Below are positions 1 to 8,485 of a DNA stretch of 64,000 nt, one piece after another. Source of the DNA: Pantoea eucalypti (lineage in GTDB: Bacteria > Pseudomonadota > Gammaproteobacteria > Enterobacterales > Enterobacteriaceae); contig NZ_CP045722.1 of NCBI RefSeq assembly GCF_009646115.1, positions 74,726 through 138,725 of the forward strand. The letters are read 5' to 3'. The notes beneath the pieces are model-generated. The model saw only the letters and a list, made by a program, of their open reading frames with translations. It did not search any database and was not told where the DNA came from. The position numbers were made by a program, and so were the translations under genes. Position 1 is the first letter of the stretch; each line of letters begins with the position of its first letter.

Positions 1-1212
1 GATGACGAGGGCGCATTCGACCGCGACTATCGCGCATCACCGGCTTTTAGCGCCGATCTGCAGGCACTCTGGCATGACGATAACGTCTATCCGCAACGTG
101 GTGAGTTTGGTCGCTGGGTCAATGCGCAGTTTGAGTCTCAACAGCAGCGCTCACCAGTGAAACTTAACCATCTTCGTGACAGTGCGGTCGCTTTTAAGAA
201 TGGGGTGGTGACCACGGCTTCAGGGCAGCAGATCCGGGCCGATCAGGTCGTGCTGGCGATCAGCCATCCACCGCCGGACCTTCCTGTTCTGCTGAAGTCG
301 CTTCAGGACCATCCGGGATTGATTGCTAATCCGTGGCAGAGCGATGCGCTGGCACAAGTCGCCCCTTACGATCGGGTCGCAATCATCGGGTCAGGTCTGA
401 CGATGTCAGATGTGGTGGCGTCGCTACATCGTCAGAAGCATCGTGGAGCGATCACCGCTTTCTCCCGCCGTGGACAGCTTCCGCGTGCAAACCTCAGTGG
501 CAGTTCAGAGAACTACACGCTGGATTACAGTCAGCCGCAGACTGCTACCGCGCGCAGTTGGTTACATCGGGTGCGTCAGGAAGTCAGAAATGCGGCGGCG
601 ATGAATCTGCCCTGGCAGCTGGTACTGGATGACATCCGCCGTAACGGTCAGCGCATCTGGCAGAGTCTGTCGCTGCACGAGCAGCAACGCTTTCTGCATC
701 ATCTTCGCCCCTGGTGGGACGTCCATCGCTACCGGATTGCACCGCAGGTGAGCCAGGTTCTCAGCCAGCAGCAGGCCAGCGGTCAGCTGTCGTTGCTGGC
801 GGCGCGCCTGATCGCAGCCGAATCGGGTGGCGAAACGCTCCGGCTGACGCTGCGCCTGCGTGGCGCGCAATCGCACATGCTTGAGGTGGAGAGAGTGATT
901 GTCACCACCGGCCCCGCGCACAACGCTTTGCTTAACAGCAACGCGCTGTTGAGACAGCTGCAGGGTGACGGCGTGATTCAGCCCGATCCGCTGGCGCTGG
1001 GAATCCATGTTAATGCGCTGTCACAGACGCTGAATGTTAACGGTGAAGCGAATTCCAGTCTTTACGTCGCCGGGCCTGCCGCTCGGGGTCGTTTTGGCGA
1101 GCTGATGGGATTACCGCAGGTGGCGGAACATGCTGAATCTGTCGCACGGCAACTGCTTAGCACCTCGCCGCTGTCGCTCAGCGAGCGATGTCCTGGCTCA
1201 CTGACTTACTAA
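1..1212 (+). CDS. FAD/NAD(P)-binding oxidoreductase, 5'-truncated
   Basis: The frame is open from the first base, so the start and the N-terminal FAD-binding glycine motif lie before the window; 403 residues are visible. The early segment YPQRGEFGRWV and a central Rossmann-like stretch (VAIIGSGLTMSDVVASL, near residue 130 of the visible part) are typical of the FAD-NAD(P)-binding proteins related to E. coli YdhS/HcnA-type enzymes. A late segment (LYVAGPAARGRFGELMGLPQV) matches the usual C-terminal FAD contact of this family. The substrate is unknown. It lies 69 bp before an FMN monooxygenase on the same strand, so the two may be cotranscribed and may act in one oxidation pathway; that is inference. 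Confidence 0.8.
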   Translation, partial: DDEGAFDRDYRASPAFSADLQALWHDDNVYPQRGEFGRWVNAQFESQQQRSPVKLNHLRDSAVAFKNGVVTTASGQQIRADQVVLAISHPPPDLPVLLKSLQDHPGLIANPWQSDALAQVAPYDRVAIIGSGLTMSDVVASLHRQKHRGAITAFSRRGQLPRANLSGSSENYTLDYSQPQTATARSWLHRVRQEVRNAAAMNLPWQLVLDDIRRNGQRIWQSLSLHEQQRFLHHLRPWWDVHRYRIAPQVSQVLSQQQASGQLSLLAARLIAAESGGETLRLTLRLRGAQSHMLEVERVIVTTGPAHNALLNSNALLRQLQGDGVIQPDPLALGIHVNALSQTLNVNGEANSSLYVAGPAARGRFGELMGLPQVAEHAESVARQLLSTSPLSLSERCPGSLTY

Positions 1213-1281
1213 ATCCCCGACCTTAAACCACATTATTAATAGTGGGCGGCAAGCGATTGCCGCATCCGCTCAGGAGTCGCT

Positions 1282-2694
1282 ATGTCATCGCAACGTGAAA
1301 TTCGCCTGAATGCTTTCGATATGAACTGTGTCGGTCATCAGTCACCCGGCTTGTGGGCGCATCCCCGTGACCGCTCATGGCAGTACAAAGACCTGGAGTA
1401 CTGGACCGATTTAGCGCGCCTGCTGGAGCGCGGTAAGTTTGATGGGTTGTTTATTGCTGACGTGCTGGGTGTCTATGACGTGCTCAACGGCAATAACCAT
1501 GCCGCTATCCGTCAGGCTACGCAGGTGCCGGTAAACGATCCGCTGGCGTTGATCACGCCGATGGCCATGGTGACAGAACACCTGGGCTTTGGCCTGACTG
1601 CCTCGCTCTCCTTTGAACATCCCTACCCGTTTGCGCGGCGGATCTCGACCCTGGATCATCTGACCAAAGGTCGCATTGGCTGGAATATTGTGACCTCCTA
1701 TCTGGAAAGTGGTGCGCGCAATATCGGGCATCAGGCTCAGACCGACCACGATGCGCGCTACGACTATGCCGATGAGTATCTGCAGGTCATCTATAAGCTG
1801 CTGGAAGGTAGCTGGGAAGACGGTGCTGTCCTGCGTGATCGTGAACGTCAAATTTTCAGCGACCCTAAAAAAATCCATCCGATTAATCATCAGGGCACGT
1901 TTTTCCAGGTGCCGGGCATTCATCTTTGCGAGCCGTCACCGCAGCGCACGCCTGTGCTTTATCAGGCCGGCGCCTCCAGCCGCGGTAAAGCCTTTGCAGC
2001 GGAGCATGCTGAATGTGTATTTGTCGCGGCACCGTCAAAAGTGCTGCTAAAGAAAACCGTAGCGGATATTCGACAAAGGGCAGCAGAGGCAGGACGCGAT
2101 CCGCGTTCAATACTGATCTTCAATCTGCAGACGGTTATTGTGGGTGAAACCGACCTGGCGGCGCAGGCGAAATGGCAGGAGTACAAAAGCTATGTCAGTT
2201 ACGAAGGCGCGCTGGCGCTGATCTCGGGCTGGACAGGTATCGATTTCGGGCAGTATCAGCCGGATCAGGTACTGAAGCATCTCCATACCAATGCCATTCA
2301 GTCGGCGGTTGAGACATTCTCTACTGCCGATCCTCATCGGCAGTGGACGGTGCAGGGTCTGGCAGACTGGGTGGGCATTGGCGGCTTTGGTCCGCTGCTG
2401 GCAGGCAGCGCCGAAACCGTGGCTGATGAATTGCAGAGCTGGATTGAAGAAACCGACGTTGACGGGTTTAACCTCGCCTACGCCGTGACCCATGAAACCT
2501 TCACCGATGTGGTGGAATTGCTGGTGCCGGAACTGCAAAAGCGTGGCGTCTACAAACAGGACTATCAGCCCCGCACGCTGCGTGAAAAGTTGTTTGGACA
2601 GGGGCCACGACTGGCCTTGCCGCATCCCGGAGCCGGTTATCGTCGGACCGCGGACACAGAACAGCAGATAAACAGCGCCGAAATGTCGGGATGA
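1282..2694 (+). CDS. LLM-class FMN-dependent monooxygenase (NtaA/SnaA/DszA family)
   Basis: 470 residues, the normal length for the NtaA/SnaA/DszA/DmoA group of bacterial-luciferase-like monooxygenases, which use reduced FMN from a partner reductase to oxidise compounds such as nitrilotriacetate or dibenzothiophene sulfone. The N-terminus (LNAFDMNCVGHQSPGLW) and the segments FDGLFIADVLGVYD (about residues 53-66) and GRIGWNIVTSYLESGARN (about 131-148) are the family signatures. The start is supported by AGGAG 6-8 bases upstream. No flavin reductase is seen in the window. A strong terminator follows. Association with organosulfur use is inferred from the neighbouring acyl-CoA-dehydrogenase-like gene; the true substrate cannot be read from sequence. 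Confidence 0.88.
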   Translation: MSSQREIRLNAFDMNCVGHQSPGLWAHPRDRSWQYKDLEYWTDLARLLERGKFDGLFIADVLGVYDVLNGNNHAAIRQATQVPVNDPLALITPMAMVTEHLGFGLTASLSFEHPYPFARRISTLDHLTKGRIGWNIVTSYLESGARNIGHQAQTDHDARYDYADEYLQVIYKLLEGSWEDGAVLRDRERQIFSDPKKIHPINHQGTFFQVPGIHLCEPSPQRTPVLYQAGASSRGKAFAAEHAECVFVAAPSKVLLKKTVADIRQRAAEAGRDPRSILIFNLQTVIVGETDLAAQAKWQEYKSYVSYEGALALISGWTGIDFGQYQPDQVLKHLHTNAIQSAVETFSTADPHRQWTVQGLADWVGIGGFGPLLAGSAETVADELQSWIEETDVDGFNLAYAVTHETFTDVVELLVPELQKRGVYKQDYQPRTLREKLFGQGPRLALPHPGAGYRRTADTEQQINSAEMSG

Positions 2695-2797
2695 GACGGG
2701 ACGTTCACTGCCTGGTGTCACGCCTGAACCCACGCTTTATGGGCTGGCAGTAAACCGTGATTTTCAGGTTTTAAAAACACAAATGCTTTGCTTCTTA

Positions 2798-2830
2798 CCG
2801 GATGAATCCAGCTATTCATCCGGCTTTTTT
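2798..2830 (+). terminator. Rho-independent terminator after the FMN monooxygenase
   Basis: A 10-bp perfect stem (CCGGATGAAT / ATTCATCCGG) with a 6-base loop is followed by CTTTTTT. It separates the monooxygenase transcript from the MFS permease gene. Confidence 0.9.
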
Positions 2831-2957
2831 CGTGATTAGTTTGAGTGAATAACTTATTGAATATATTGAAATAGTTATCTTTATTTGTTGCTTGTTAGCT
2901 GGGCCGCAAATGCCTATAAAACCCTCGTTACCTGCTGAATATAATAACGAGGATACG

Positions 2958-4418
2958 ATGAGTACATTAAATATTGACGACACCCTGACCGCCCCGCCGC
3001 CTCACTCCTCACCGGTTGGTTCGGTGAGTGATGTGGCCCGGCTTATCAACAGTCATACAGAGAAAAATAGCTATGCCCGCTGGATCGTTTTCCTGGCACT
3101 GGGGGGCGTGTTTCTCGACGCTTACGATCTCACAACGCTCTCCTATGGTATTGACGATGTAGTGAAAGAGTTTGGCTTAACCCCAGTCCTGACCGGACTG
3201 GTGACCTCTTCGATTATGATTGGCACCATCGTCGGTAATCTGGTCGGCGGCTGGCTGACTGATAAATATGGCCGCTACTCAGTGTTTATGGCGGACATGC
3301 TGTTCTTTGTGGTTTCGGCTATAGCTGCGGGCCTGGCACCCAATGTCTGGGTGTTGATCGGAGCGCGCTTTCTGATGGGAGTCGGAGTAGGAATCGATCT
3401 GCCGGTGGCCATGGCTTATCTGGCGGAGTTCTCTAAATTCTCCGGCAAGGGAAACAAAGCGTCGCGTCTCGCGGCGTGGTGTCCGATGTGGTATGCCGCC
3501 TCATCAGTCTGCTTCTTTATTATTTTTGCACTCTATTTCCTGCTGCCCGCTGAACACATCGACTGGCTGTGGCGTGCCTCGCTGCTGTTTGGCGCCGTAC
3601 CGGCGCTGCTGATTATCGCGGTGCGCAGTAAGTTTATGAATGAGTCACCACTGTGGGCAGCTAATCAGGGCGATCTGAGCGGTGCCGTGCGTATTCTGCG
3701 TGACTCCTACGGCATTGTTGCGCATGAGGAGCAGCCCGCTAAAGCCGAAACTATTAAAGCGACACCGAAAGTGCGTATCCGCGTACTGTTTCAGAAGCCT
3801 TACCTGGAACGTACCGTCGTCAGCGCAGTGATGAACGTCTGTATCTCGTTTGAGTACACTGCCATTGCTTTCTTCCTGCCCTCCATTCTGGCGCAGTTCC
3901 TTGGGGCGGGCGTCTTTGAGACGATTTCCGCTTCGCTGGGTCTGAATGCGTTGTTTGCTTTTACCGGCGGTTTGCTTGGCATGCGGCTGGCCTGGAAATT
4001 CCCTTCACGGCATGTAGCGATTGCCGGCTTTGCGCTGCAGTTTATCGCGTTGATTTCGCTGGCACTGATCGGTCATCCGCAGGCCACCCTCGGTGTGGTG
4101 TTTGCTGTATTGTTGCTGGGACTCTGGCTGTTTGCCGAAGGATTTGGACCTGGCGCGCAGTTAATGATCTATCCGGCGCTCTCCTATCCGACCCACATTC
4201 GTGCAACCGGTGTTGGTTTTAGTCGCTCGCTCTCTGGCATCGGAAGTGCGCTGGCGTTGTTTATCCTGCCAGTTTTGCAGGCTCGTTATGGCACTAATAT
4301 GTTCTGGATCGTATCTCTCGCCGCCCTTATTCCCATTATTTTCCTGTTGATTATCCGGTTTGAACCGACCCGACAGGACATTGATGAACACCCCGAATCA
4401 GGAGAAAATCATGTCTGA
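2958..4418 (+). CDS. MFS transporter (metabolite:H+ symporter type)
   Basis: Inner-membrane transporter of 486 residues with about 12 hydrophobic segments. The loop after TM2 has the MFS signature GGWLTDKYGRYSVF, and TM1 carries LDAYDLTTLSYG, resembling the D-x-x-D of aromatic-acid and sugar symporters. I chose the ATG at 2958 (MSTLNIDD) because AACGAGGA lies just upstream; a longer frame from 2892 has no ribosome site. Its stop overlaps the start of the next gene (ATGTCTGA), which indicates translational coupling. The pairing with a flavin oxidoreductase suggests uptake of that enzyme's substrate. The exact substrate is unknown. Confidence 0.88.
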   Translation: MSTLNIDDTLTAPPPHSSPVGSVSDVARLINSHTEKNSYARWIVFLALGGVFLDAYDLTTLSYGIDDVVKEFGLTPVLTGLVTSSIMIGTIVGNLVGGWLTDKYGRYSVFMADMLFFVVSAIAAGLAPNVWVLIGARFLMGVGVGIDLPVAMAYLAEFSKFSGKGNKASRLAAWCPMWYAASSVCFFIIFALYFLLPAEHIDWLWRASLLFGAVPALLIIAVRSKFMNESPLWAANQGDLSGAVRILRDSYGIVAHEEQPAKAETIKATPKVRIRVLFQKPYLERTVVSAVMNVCISFEYTAIAFFLPSILAQFLGAGVFETISASLGLNALFAFTGGLLGMRLAWKFPSRHVAIAGFALQFIALISLALIGHPQATLGVVFAVLLLGLWLFAEGFGPGAQLMIYPALSYPTHIRATGVGFSRSLSGIGSALALFILPVLQARYGTNMFWIVSLAALIPIIFLLIIRFEPTRQDIDEHPESGENHV

Positions 4419-5622
4419 ATTAAGTCGCACTGAATTTGCCGCATTGACCGAACAGTTCAGGCCACTGTTTATCCGCATTGCTGAGGGTGCCGCCGCACGT
4501 GAAGCCGATCGCACTCTGCTGCATGAGCCGATTCGCTGGCTGAAAGCGGCGCGATTCGGCACCCTGCGTATCCCAAAAGAGGAAGGTGGTTTTGGTGTTT
4601 CATTGCCGCAGCTCTTTTCCCTGCTGACTGGCCTGGCCGAGGCTGATTCGAATCTGCCGCAGGCCCTGCGCGCGCACTTTGCCTTTATCGAAGATCGTCT
4701 GAACCAGCCAGAAAGTGAAGATCGGCGGCGCTGGTTTCGACGTTTCGTGGATGGTGAGTTGGTGGGTAGCGGCTGGAGCGAGATCGGGGCGGTTAAGCTG
4801 GGTGAGGTCAACACTCAGGTCTCACCCACAGAGGGAGGATGGCGGATCAGTGGCGAAAAGTTTTACAGCACCGGCACACTTTATGCGGACTGGATTGATG
4901 TCTATGCAAAGCATACTGACAACGGTCGTGACGTGATTGCTCTGGTAAACACCCATCAGAGTGAGGTGGAATGTGATGACGACTGGGATGGCTTCGGGCA
5001 GCGTCTGACAGGTAGCGGCACAACACGCTTTAATCATGCCTATGTGGAGCAGCCGCACGTTTATGATTTCAGTGAGCGCTTTCGTTACCAGACCGCATTT
5101 TATCAGCATGTATTATTAGCCACGCTGGCGGGTATAGGTCGGGCCATAGTTCGTGATGTGTCTCAGGGTGTTGCGCACCGTAAGAGGATTTACAGCCACG
5201 GCAACGCGTCTCAGGTCAAACAGGATGTGCAGGTTTTACAGGTGGTCGGTCAGATCAGCAGCTGGACCTGGGCTGCTGAAGCCGCCGTGGATCGGGCTAC
5301 CCACTCATTACAGCGGGCATTTGAACTGCAACAAAGCGGTGTTGAAGAAGCAGAGCTTCACGCGGCTAACGTACAGGCAGAGGTGGAGTCCGCCCGGGCG
5401 CAGGTGGTCGCGGTTGAGTTAGTGACGCGTGCCGCCACGGAATTCTTCAATGCCCTTGGCGCTTCCGACACCCGTGTCAGCAAGGTGCTGGACCGGCACT
5501 GGCGCAATGCCCGGACGGTCTCATCACATAATCCAGTGATCTACAAAATACGTAACGTGGGTGACTGGGAGGTAAACGGTAACGATCCGACGTTTATCTG
5601 GCAGATTGGTAACGGCGATTAA
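4411..5622 (+). CDS. Acyl-CoA dehydrogenase-like flavin oxidoreductase (DszC/SfnB type)
   Basis: 403 residues with the acyl-CoA dehydrogenase fold: N-terminal helical part, a middle beta region (VGSGWSEIG, then GWRISGEKFYSTGTLYADWIDV) and a C-terminal helical part ending in LDRHWRNARTVSSHNP. That last motif is typical of the DszC/SfnB branch, FMN-dependent oxygenases of organosulfur compounds rather than true fatty-acid dehydrogenases. Start at 4411 is supported by AGGAGA six bases upstream and by the ATGTCTGA overlap with the permease. Together with the permease it forms a two-gene operon, and the DszA-like enzyme upstream fits the same theme. Function in sulfur acquisition is inference. Confidence 0.85.
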   Translation: MSELSRTEFAALTEQFRPLFIRIAEGAAAREADRTLLHEPIRWLKAARFGTLRIPKEEGGFGVSLPQLFSLLTGLAEADSNLPQALRAHFAFIEDRLNQPESEDRRRWFRRFVDGELVGSGWSEIGAVKLGEVNTQVSPTEGGWRISGEKFYSTGTLYADWIDVYAKHTDNGRDVIALVNTHQSEVECDDDWDGFGQRLTGSGTTRFNHAYVEQPHVYDFSERFRYQTAFYQHVLLATLAGIGRAIVRDVSQGVAHRKRIYSHGNASQVKQDVQVLQVVGQISSWTWAAEAAVDRATHSLQRAFELQQSGVEEAELHAANVQAEVESARAQVVAVELVTRAATEFFNALGASDTRVSKVLDRHWRNARTVSSHNPVIYKIRNVGDWEVNGNDPTFIWQIGNGD

Positions 5623-5864
5623 ATATATTGTCGATAGAAAATGGGGTGCGGCAGTAACGTTCAGTCTGATAATTAATTCGAACGCTATCTGGCGTTTATT
5701 TTCGCTTTACAGATGCAATCCGCAAAAAAAGATTCGCACCAGGATTTTAAGCTCCAATGGTTTTTATAAGTTTCAGGTGTTAAATTAATTTAATTGGATT
5801 GTGTCATTAATTAACTGCCTGCCGGGAACGGGGGCAGTTATATGATAATCCTGCAGTGCCGGAG

Positions 5865-5900
5865 TTAAAAAACCAGCTTCGCAATGCGAAGCTGGTTATC
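5865..5900 (-). terminator. Rho-independent terminator of the DUF4440-like gene
   Basis: AACCAGCTTCGC / GCGAAGCTGGTT is a 12-bp perfect stem with a 3-base loop. On the minus strand it is followed by a T-run, so it ends transcription of the gene at 5919-6389. The 296 bp between the preceding plus-strand gene and this gene hold nothing else I recognise. Confidence 0.88.
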
Positions 5901-5918
5901 ATCCTGCCGAACGTGCTG

Positions 5919-6389
5919 TTAAGGCAGGCTCACAGGCTCTGGCATTGCTGAGGAGTGGTGAGTTGAAATCTTCCAGCCCTGACCATCCCAGACATAAGTA
6001 AACGTATAACGTGCTGTGACGTGCGTATGGTCCTTGAAGGTGAAAGTATAAACGCCGGTATCAATAGCCTTATTACAACCCATTCTGATGGTGCGCGAAT
6101 CGATTTTGCCGCTTGGACCTTTTTTCAGGAAGTCTTTGAAATAATCAATACGTTCCTGATCGGTTAATCGTACTTTATTTGAAATGGTTGGCAGTAAAAC
6201 GGCATCGCTGACATATAACTCAGAGACTTTTGTCGCGTCGCCGGTTGCCAGAGAATCGTTCCATTTATCAAACAGGCTGGCGACATCCTGTTCAGACACT
6301 TTTATACAGGTAACCGGTTGCTGTGCTAACGTAATCGCTGGTGCAGTGATAAAGCCCAGCAGGCACAGTGCGAGTATACTTTTTTTCAT
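5919..6389 (-). CDS. Secreted SnoaL/DUF4440-like protein (SgcJ/EcaC family)
   Basis: 156 residues. A Sec signal peptide is clear (MKKSILALCLLGF... with likely cleavage after TLAQ near residue 23), so the protein is probably periplasmic. The mature part resembles the NTF2-like SnoaL/DUF4440 fold: a helix with LFDKWNDSLATGDATKVSELY, then strands YTFTFKDHTHVTARYTFTYVWDGQGWKISTHHSS. Such proteins are annotated SgcJ/EcaC family oxidoreductase, but no catalytic activity is established for most of them. It stands alone with its own terminator, followed on its upstream side by AT-rich DNA. Confidence 0.8.
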   Translation of the reverse strand: MKKSILALCLLGFITAPAITLAQQPVTCIKVSEQDVASLFDKWNDSLATGDATKVSELYVSDAVLLPTISNKVRLTDQERIDYFKDFLKKGPSGKIDSRTIRMGCNKAIDTGVYTFTFKDHTHVTARYTFTYVWDGQGWKISTHHSSAMPEPVSLP

Positions 6390-6824
6390 TATTTTGACAC
6401 CTCATTTTTTTCCAGCGTAATCGCTGTACCACGCCATTGGCTGGAGTCACCGCCTGTGCTAAGTGAGGTAATAAAGAAATATCCAAGTCCATGTGAAAAA
6501 CGCATAATTATTTTGCACATTAGCGCGACAATAGAATAATTAAATAAATTCAATCAAGAGCGTAATTGTAATCTGTTTTCATCCTTAATTTTATCAACTA
6601 TTTTTTTATGATGGCTCATAGGGTTATTAATTAAATATTCAGTATTACAGAATGTTTATTAGCGTTAATGACTTACAGTCATCAATTTTTCGCCGCATAG
6701 CTGATGCACCTACAAATGCTTCAGTGAGTATGAGATTTACTGCTCTATGAGGCGATGCAGATCTCCTCGTCCCATGATCCCACCCTCGGCAGGGCTAACA
6801 ATACGTTGAACGGTATCAGACATT

Positions 6825-6858
6825 CTTACTTCGTATAATTATTCTTATACGAAGTTAT
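6825..6858 (+). other. loxP-like recombination site
   Basis: A 34-bp element with two 13-bp inverted arms around an 8-bp spacer. The right arm TATACGAAGTTAT is identical to the P1 loxP arm. The left arm CTTACTTCGTATA matches 11 of 13 loxP positions. The spacer ATTATTCT differs from the loxP spacer. It lies 155 bp before the start of a Cre-like recombinase gene, so it is the obvious substrate for that enzyme. Different spacers normally prevent recombination between sites, so exchange with genuine loxP is not expected. Confidence 0.88.
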
Positions 6859-6915
6859 GACAGGCTGATGCTGCCGGGTTATGATGGAAACTATAACAAT
6901 GCCACACCGATAGAT

Positions 6916-6982
6916 GACAACGCTACGTGAATTCTGGCAGGTAATCCCCCTGCTAACTTCTCAGAATTCACGTAGCGTTGTC
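6916..6982. repeat. Perfect 21-bp inverted repeat upstream of the recombinase gene
   Basis: GACAACGCTACGTGAATTCTG (6916-6936) recurs as its exact reverse complement at 6962-6982, separated by 25 bp. It ends 31 bp before the recombinase start codon. There is no T-run, so it is not an ordinary terminator. It could be an operator, an RNA hairpin in the leader, or a scar of an inserted element. Function unknown. Confidence 0.85.
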
Positions 6983-7013
6983 TGGACATGTTTTGGTTGA
7001 TAAGTGAGCAAAA

Positions 7014-8051
7014 ATGAATGAGTTAGAGCCTGTCACCTATTTGAGTGTGGATCCGAACAGCGACATCACAGAACGCCTCAGGCAATTCGTCCAGGATAAA
7101 GAGGCTTTCTCACCTAACACCTGGCGGCAGCTGATTAGCGTCATGCGGATCTGTAATCGCTGGTCGGAAGATAACCAGCGCAGCTTCCTGCCGATGAGCG
7201 CTGATGACCTGCGCGACTATCTCTCGTTTCTTGCTCAAAGTGGTCGGGCTTCTTCAACGATTACTTCACACGCGGCCCTGATCTCGATGTTACACCGTAA
7301 CGCCGGATTGCCGGTGCCGAATGTATCTCCTTTGGTTTTTCGTACCATAAAGAAGATAAATCGCGTGGCCGTGATGAACGGTGAACGTGCTGGCCAGGCT
7401 GTTCCCTTCAGGCTTACTGACCTGCTGGTACTGGATGGAAAATGGTCAGGATCTGAAAACCTTCAGTTAGTGCGCGATTTGGCCTTTTTACACGTAGCCT
7501 ATGCCACGCTACTCCGTATCAGTGAACTGTCGCGATTAAGGGTGCGTGATGTGATGCACGCCGTTGATGGCCGTATCATTCTGGATGTTGCCTGGACAAA
7601 AACGATTGTTCAGACCGGTGGATTAATCAAGGCGCTCGGCACCCGCTCAACCCAACGTCTGGAACAGTGGATAGAAGCCTCCGGACTCTCTAATCAGCCC
7701 GATGCTTATCTGTTTACCGCAGTTCATCGATCTGGCCGCGTACTGGTTGCCGAAAAGCCAATGAGTACCCGGGCTCTGGAACAGATCTTTAACCGTGCAT
7801 GGCGCAGCGCTGGGAACGTTGGCGCGGTGAAAGCTAACAAAAATCGCTACAGTGGCTGGAGTGGCCACAGTGCCAGGGTGGGTGCCGCTCAGGATATGGC
7901 GGATAATGGTTATCCGATTGCCCGTATTATGCAGGAAGGCACATGGAAAAAACCGGAAACCCTGATGCGGTATATCCGTCATGTGGATGCACATAAAGGC
8001 GCAATGGTAGAGTTTATGGACCAGTATGCTGACACTGACTTATCTGACTGA
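7014..8051 (+). CDS. Cre-type tyrosine site-specific recombinase
   Basis: 345 residues, very close in length and layout to phage P1 Cre (343). The N-terminal core-binding domain aligns with Cre (AFSPNTWRQLISVMRICNRW against the Cre helix A-B region). The catalytic set is visible: R168 (LLRISEL), K196 (WTKTIV), H285 and R288 (GWSGHSARVGAA), W311 (EGTWKKPE) and nucleophile Y320 (MRYIRHVD). It acts on the adjacent loxP-like site, most likely resolving plasmid multimers as Cre does for P1. A Cre-type enzyme named Panto with target site pox has been described from Pantoea, and this gene may be the same or an allele; I could not compare them. No strong ribosome site precedes the ATG. Confidence 0.93.
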   Translation: MNELEPVTYLSVDPNSDITERLRQFVQDKEAFSPNTWRQLISVMRICNRWSEDNQRSFLPMSADDLRDYLSFLAQSGRASSTITSHAALISMLHRNAGLPVPNVSPLVFRTIKKINRVAVMNGERAGQAVPFRLTDLLVLDGKWSGSENLQLVRDLAFLHVAYATLLRISELSRLRVRDVMHAVDGRIILDVAWTKTIVQTGGLIKALGTRSTQRLEQWIEASGLSNQPDAYLFTAVHRSGRVLVAEKPMSTRALEQIFNRAWRSAGNVGAVKANKNRYSGWSGHSARVGAAQDMADNGYPIARIMQEGTWKKPETLMRYIRHVDAHKGAMVEFMDQYADTDLSD

Positions 8052-8485
8052 TAGCTTCTAAAAAGGCCATCTGAAGCTATATTCAGGCTAAAGTTATCCA
8101 CAGAAAAAGTGGACAGCCTGTGTGTAAGCCTGTACTGAATAGGTCGTTATCTGGCCTTTGTTCCCATTATCTCGCTGATTTAAAGCATTTATTCACCAGG
8201 TATGCTGTTTTAGGCTCATCTGTTCTGGAAAAATATTTCGCTTCAGAAGCCAGGATCAGGGATGCTGCCAGCATCACACCCTTCTATAACATCAGCTTCC
8301 CACACTGGAAAATCATGTCTCCTGACAGGGGTTGTTAATAGGTCTTCTCAGGCGGTTTACATCACTCCAGATAACTTTAATTCAGCTTACATCTGTCTGA
8401 ACAATATCATCAACGTCACTTATCCGCTGTGGCGCTGAAAAGCCCGTCACCCAGCGGATAAAGTAATTGAATCTGTTGTTTCTTT
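8052..8485. other. Intergenic region between recombinase and feoB
   Basis: About 430 bp between a plus-strand and a minus-strand gene. It contains a perfect DnaA box TTATCCACA at 8094-8102 and an inverted repeat (TTATCCGCTG 8420-8429 / CAGCGGATAA 8452-8461) that may end the feo transcript. A 72-codon frame at 8120-8338 has no ribosome site and no recognisable features. Confidence 0.5.

Larger units (their letters stand above)
6390..7013. other. Non-coding region holding the lox-like site and inverted repeat
   Basis: About 620 bp, AT-rich in its first half (6510-6680), without a convincing gene. It carries the loxP-like site and a 21-bp inverted repeat, listed separately, upstream of the recombinase gene. 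Confidence 0.7.

Noticed and set aside
8120..8338. 72-codon plus-strand frame between the recombinase and feoB
   Set aside because: No ribosome site, no recognisable motif and no feoC similarity.
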